Assembly (NCBI GenBank): GCA_019155185.1
Contig: CM032816.1
Location: forward strand, 8,906,510-8,970,509
From: Beaufortia kweichowensis
Lineage: Eukaryota; Chordata; Actinopteri; Cypriniformes; Gastromyzontidae
DNA length: 64,000 nucleotides
Reading direction: 5' to 3'
A program made the translations under genes and the position numbers. The notes under the pieces were generated by a model. It was not told where the DNA came from. It saw only the letters and a list, made by a program, of their open reading frames with translations, and made no database searches. Below are positions 61,101 to 64,000 of the stretch, piece by piece (position 1 is the stretch's first letter; every line of letters begins with the position of its first letter).

Positions 61101-64000
61101 GAGGCTGGACGGGTTCACTATGAGGTCAAGAATTTTCCCACGAAATCCAACACCCGGCAATGACTTTCCCACCACCCTAGGGATGTGTTTAGAGACGGAC
61201 TAGCCCTTCTTGGCATAGCCCCCCTTAAGGCCTCTACCAACGTGATGAACAAACTTGACAAACAAACAAACTCTAAGCCTTTTCTGCACCCCAAAGTTCA
61301 TGGTTTTGAAGTTCAGATCCAAGTGGTTTTGGATCTCTGTCAAGCTTGGATGATGACAAATCCTTTTTTAAGCAAGTCAGTACACTCAGCAGCCATCTTG
61401 GTAACGCCCTGGACAGATGTTTCCAGTCATGCAATTATAGCTTGAATGAGGAAAGAGAGAGACTTGTTTCAATAGAAAGTCACCAATAATATTAAACAAA
61501 ATTTCATTCAGGTTGGTCCAGGGTAGTACATGTGTTGTAGGCAATGACATTGACTGTTAAGACTCTTTCTCTAAAGCCATCATGTTAAGTGTTGTGATTT
61601 CTGACATTTCTTTTTCATTGTACTTTCCTTGATCACATGGATTGTATTCTGGGTTCTTCCAACCTGGTTTTGGATGATCTTACTTAGCTAGTTGTTTGGT
61701 TTCGTTTAGGGTTGTATGCTTTTCTCAGCCCTGTGCAGAAACCTACTAAACATACCGCACCTCATCTTTCAGGTTAAATTCAGTGACTGTAAAATCTGTC
61801 ACCCAACATCTAAACAAATCTCTTCTGGTTTGGTGAGATGCTGTAAAACCATGCTGACTGGAATTCAGTGCAACTTTCTTCAAGGCTGCACCCCCTGTTT
61901 TTGCTATAAAATGATTGTAAGAGTCCTTAAGTCCTAGAAAGAGATCTATCCAATGTTTTAAAGTTTGTAATATCTCCATGTTCTCCTTATTGCCCCATTT
62001 AACCTTCTCTGGCACTATAGTTGCATAATGCATATTTTTCTATTCTGTTCTTACATAAATGCCTATTGTATAAATGTCAGCTTTGCCAGAGGCCATGTAG
62101 AGATGTGTGGCTGTCTAGTCTTCTGCGGGTAATTCAGGCAGGACAAGGCGACAGCGCCCAGAGTATATATATTCCCAAACAATCTGCTGTGTTTGTCATG
62201 GCAGCCACACGAGGGCCGTTCGGGTTGGGTCGAATGAAAGGCTTTACATTTTTGTGGCTTCATGCTTGTAGGTTTAAATTTTTTTTATGTTGATGCAAAC
62301 TGAAGTGGCCTGATATGCCTCATAAACATTGTGGCCCGTGCAAGAAAGGCTCACAGTCTTTTCTCAGTTTTCTGGTTTCTGTTGCTTATCCTCTACATCT
62401 TTCCTTTGAAAATGTACAGAAAATAACTTAAAACGATTGTCAGAAGTTGTAGTTATTTTTGTTAGTGTGAAGATGTGTGTGTTTGTGAGCGTTAGCATGT
62501 GTCAATAAGTATGAGACTGTAGATTTAGAAAAACAAGGTCAGCCAAAAATAACCAGGCCTGTGAGAATAAGCCTTTTTTTACTGAAAGCAGCTGAAATAA
62601 CTGAAGCTGAATCATATGAAAGCAGAAATGAGTACCTCCATGTCTTATCTTATCTCTGTCTCATACATCTTATGATGTAAAACCCTTGTGAGAAATCATT
62701 TGTTGCTACCACGTTAAGGTAAATCTAGTAATTAAAAATTACAAGTGTAATTAAGTGTACAGTTATCGACCAATTGTCTCAAAATATTGACCAGTTAAAG
62801 GGTATATCATTATATTACACCTGTGGTTATAATTATGTACTCGAGTCATCTATGATCTTTCTTTGATGAATTTGTTCTTGTGAGTGTTTGTGGTTTGGGT
62901 TTAGTTTATGCTAATGTACTTGACTCTTCTTTGATGATGTGAACAGTCTACGGTAAATCAGGTGACAAATTATGGGTCCTGATTTCAGGTGGAACAGTCC
63001 AAAGTGTTGATAAAGGAGGGGGGTGTACAGCTCACACTCACCATTGTTGACACACCAGGTTTTGGGGATGCAGTGGACAACAGTAACTGGTAAGAAAATC
63101 ATTTTGATGACACTTTTCTTCTTTTTAAAATCTTTTGATGTACTACATTAGATTACGGAATCAAATTCTGTCTTTTATCTCTTTTCTCCCCTTTCATCAG
63201 CTGGCAGCCCGTCATCAACTACATTGACAATAAATTTGAAGACTTCCTCAATGCAGAATCCCGTGTGAACAGGAGACAAATGCCTGACAACCGGGTTCAC
63301 TGCTGCTTGTACTTCATCGCCCCTTCTGGTCACGGGTGGGTACTGCGCTCTCTGCACGTGAAGCCTGGCATGAATTAACCAGCTTTAAATAGAAGCCACA
63401 CACACACACATGTCCTGATTTACAAATTTTGCACTGCAGTCAGAAGATGTTGGGATTTCGCAGATGAATACTCAATGTCTTTAAATGCATGCCTATGCAT
63501 TTATTTACATGCGTTGGTTAAAGGGAGAGAAAGAGAGTGAGTGTTGAAGCACAGATGGAGATGCATACTACCCACACCCACATCCGAAAACATTACATAA
63601 TGCCTACTAATTTGACGTATGATAGGCGTTGACTTACTCAAAATCCAATCAGAATCCGACGAGAAAAACCAAAGGCCCCACATGTAAATTCTCAAAGCTG
63701 CTCGTCTGAACCATGGGCATATTTTTAGCAAACAAGCAGGCAATATGATAGATTGTTCATTGAATATGAATCATTTTAAGAGCTTGTGCTTTATTTGCTA
63801 CTATTTTGATCCTTGCATGGGATCAGAATTTACAATCAAAGAGAATGTGCATCATTTATTTTCTATTTTTGTTCTGTTGAATGTTGATTTGTTTACATCT
63901 AAATGCAATAGTTTGTTTATGATATAATGTTTACATTTTTATATCCCATGTGTCCTGGAACATTTCGTCTAAAACGCCACCATAAGGCAACATCCATGTC
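52145..64000 (+). CDS. septin7: Septin-7, 5' part of the gene (runs off the window)
   Basis: Exons 52145-52183, 54321-54420, 60468-60574, 62989-63089 and 63201-63335 join in phase, and the gene continues beyond 64000. Exon 1 gives MIERPDSAVSSVA, leading to QRNLEGYVGFANLPNQVYR, almost the same as human SEPTIN7. The basic stretch RKSVKRGFEF is the septin phosphoinositide-binding region. GESGLGKST is the P-loop (G1) and DTPGFGDAVDNS the G3 switch. The visible part ends at LYFIAPSGHG. Septin-7 is the core GTP-binding subunit at the ends of septin hexamers and octamers, acting in cytokinesis, cilia and cortical scaffolds. The initiating exon is inferred from the matching phase and the SSVAQ/VAQQ similarity. 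Whether this is the a or b fish ohnolog cannot be told. Confidence 0.92.
52184..54320 (+). other. septin7: septin-7 intron 1
   Basis: A 2.1-kb intron with donor GTGAGT and acceptor CTCTTTCAG. The acceptor is followed by CAG, making a NAGNAG that could add or remove one glutamine. It contains a possible alternative promoter and first exon near 53.68-53.94 kb, listed separately. No repeat stands out. Confidence 0.7.
53777..53935 (+). CDS. Candidate alternative first exon of septin-7
   Basis: An ATG-led open frame of 53 codons ends at a possible donor AAT/GTAAAT exactly in phase 0, so it could join the septin-7 exon at 54321. The predicted N-terminus is strongly acidic and charged (MRLREEDTEGEKGMEELERD) and then helical (IQCLHDDIEFMMDLMRN). 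Just upstream are an inverted CCAAT box (ATTGG, 53682-53686), an NRF1-like CTGCGCAGC and a CpG-richer stretch. Read without splicing, the frame runs to TGA at 54002-54004 (75 codons). It could instead be a small separate gene or chance. Confidence 0.4.
54421..60467 (+). other. septin7: septin-7 intron 2
   Basis: About 6 kb between GTAAGT and GTTCTAG. Open frames here are short or AT-rich and none resembles a known domain. A 179-codon frame ends at the exon boundary and looks like chance. I see no well-defined mobile element. Confidence 0.65.
60575..62988 (+). other. septin7: septin-7 intron 3 with a repeat-like segment
   Basis: A 2.4-kb intron. At 60644 it has TAGGGGTCAGAAACCTT, a hAT-end-like sequence. 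From there to about 61450 the base composition is more balanced than the rest of the intron and several open frames overlap. None is recognisable, so an old transposon fragment is the likely source. Confidence 0.5.
60644..61450. mobile_element. Possible decayed DNA-transposon fragment
   Basis: The left end TAGGGGTCAGAAACC resembles hAT terminal repeats (compare CAGGGGTCTTCAACT at 34774 and TAGGGGTGG at 49456). The right end is not found. Three overlapping short frames follow without a recognisable transposase motif. The assignment is tentative. Confidence 0.3.
63336..64000 (+). other. septin7: septin-7 intron 5, incomplete
   Basis: AT-rich intron starting at the donor CACGG/GTGGGT. No further septin exon is reached before the window ends. 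Confidence 0.75.

Noticed and set aside
60824..61445. Three overlapping frames possibly from a transposase
   Set aside because: No catalytic or DNA-binding motif could be recognised, so no gene is called; only a tentative mobile-element fragment is listed.

Overview
The window is vertebrate nuclear DNA, most likely from a cyprinid-type teleost. The evidence is multi-exon genes with GT-AG introns, an AT-rich background, long dinucleotide microsatellites, short hAT-like and hairpin MITEs, fish-type tandem CC chemokines and a recognisable neutral sphingomyelinase 2 (smpd3) and septin-7. The exon models below were built by hand by matching splice-site phase; no database search was run.

Layout. 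(1) 0.6-6.0 kb: two divergently transcribed secreted olfactomedin-4-like genes, each with five coding exons (minus strand 2845-653, 460 aa; plus strand 4215-5998, 448 aa). (2) 6.35-11.76 kb, minus strand: a 12-exon gene for a 422-aa protein with a GNAT-type acetyltransferase core and a C-terminal coiled-coil region. I do not recognise it as a named gene. (3) 12.9-36.2 kb, plus strand: smpd3, with a CpG-rich untranslated first exon, an intron of about 10.7 kb, one very large first coding exon (460 codons) and six short exons, giving 678 aa. (4) 41.5-50.7 kb, plus strand: a cluster of small secreted CC chemokine genes. These are one distinct gene, two recent tandem copies with duplicated promoters, a promoter-only relic, and a fourth copy with a one-base frameshift. 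(5) 51.8 kb to the window end, plus strand: the 5' half of septin-7, cut off after the fifth coding exon, with a possible alternative first exon at 53.78 kb.

Functionally these are separate vertebrate genes, not an operon. The olfactomedin-like proteins and chemokines are secreted and plausibly epithelial or immune. nSMase2 makes ceramide at the inner leaflet of the plasma membrane and Golgi. Septin-7 is a core cytoskeletal GTPase. Introns and spacers hold simple repeats, at least three MITEs with visible inverted ends, and two diverged repeat families each present twice in the window. I see no rRNA, tRNA, CRISPR or autonomous transposon genes.

The most interesting points are six regularly spaced Cys-Pro-x-His motifs in the variable region of nSMase2, the unnamed GNAT/coiled-coil gene, the phase-compatible alternative first exon of septin-7, and the duplication history and frameshift in the chemokine cluster.
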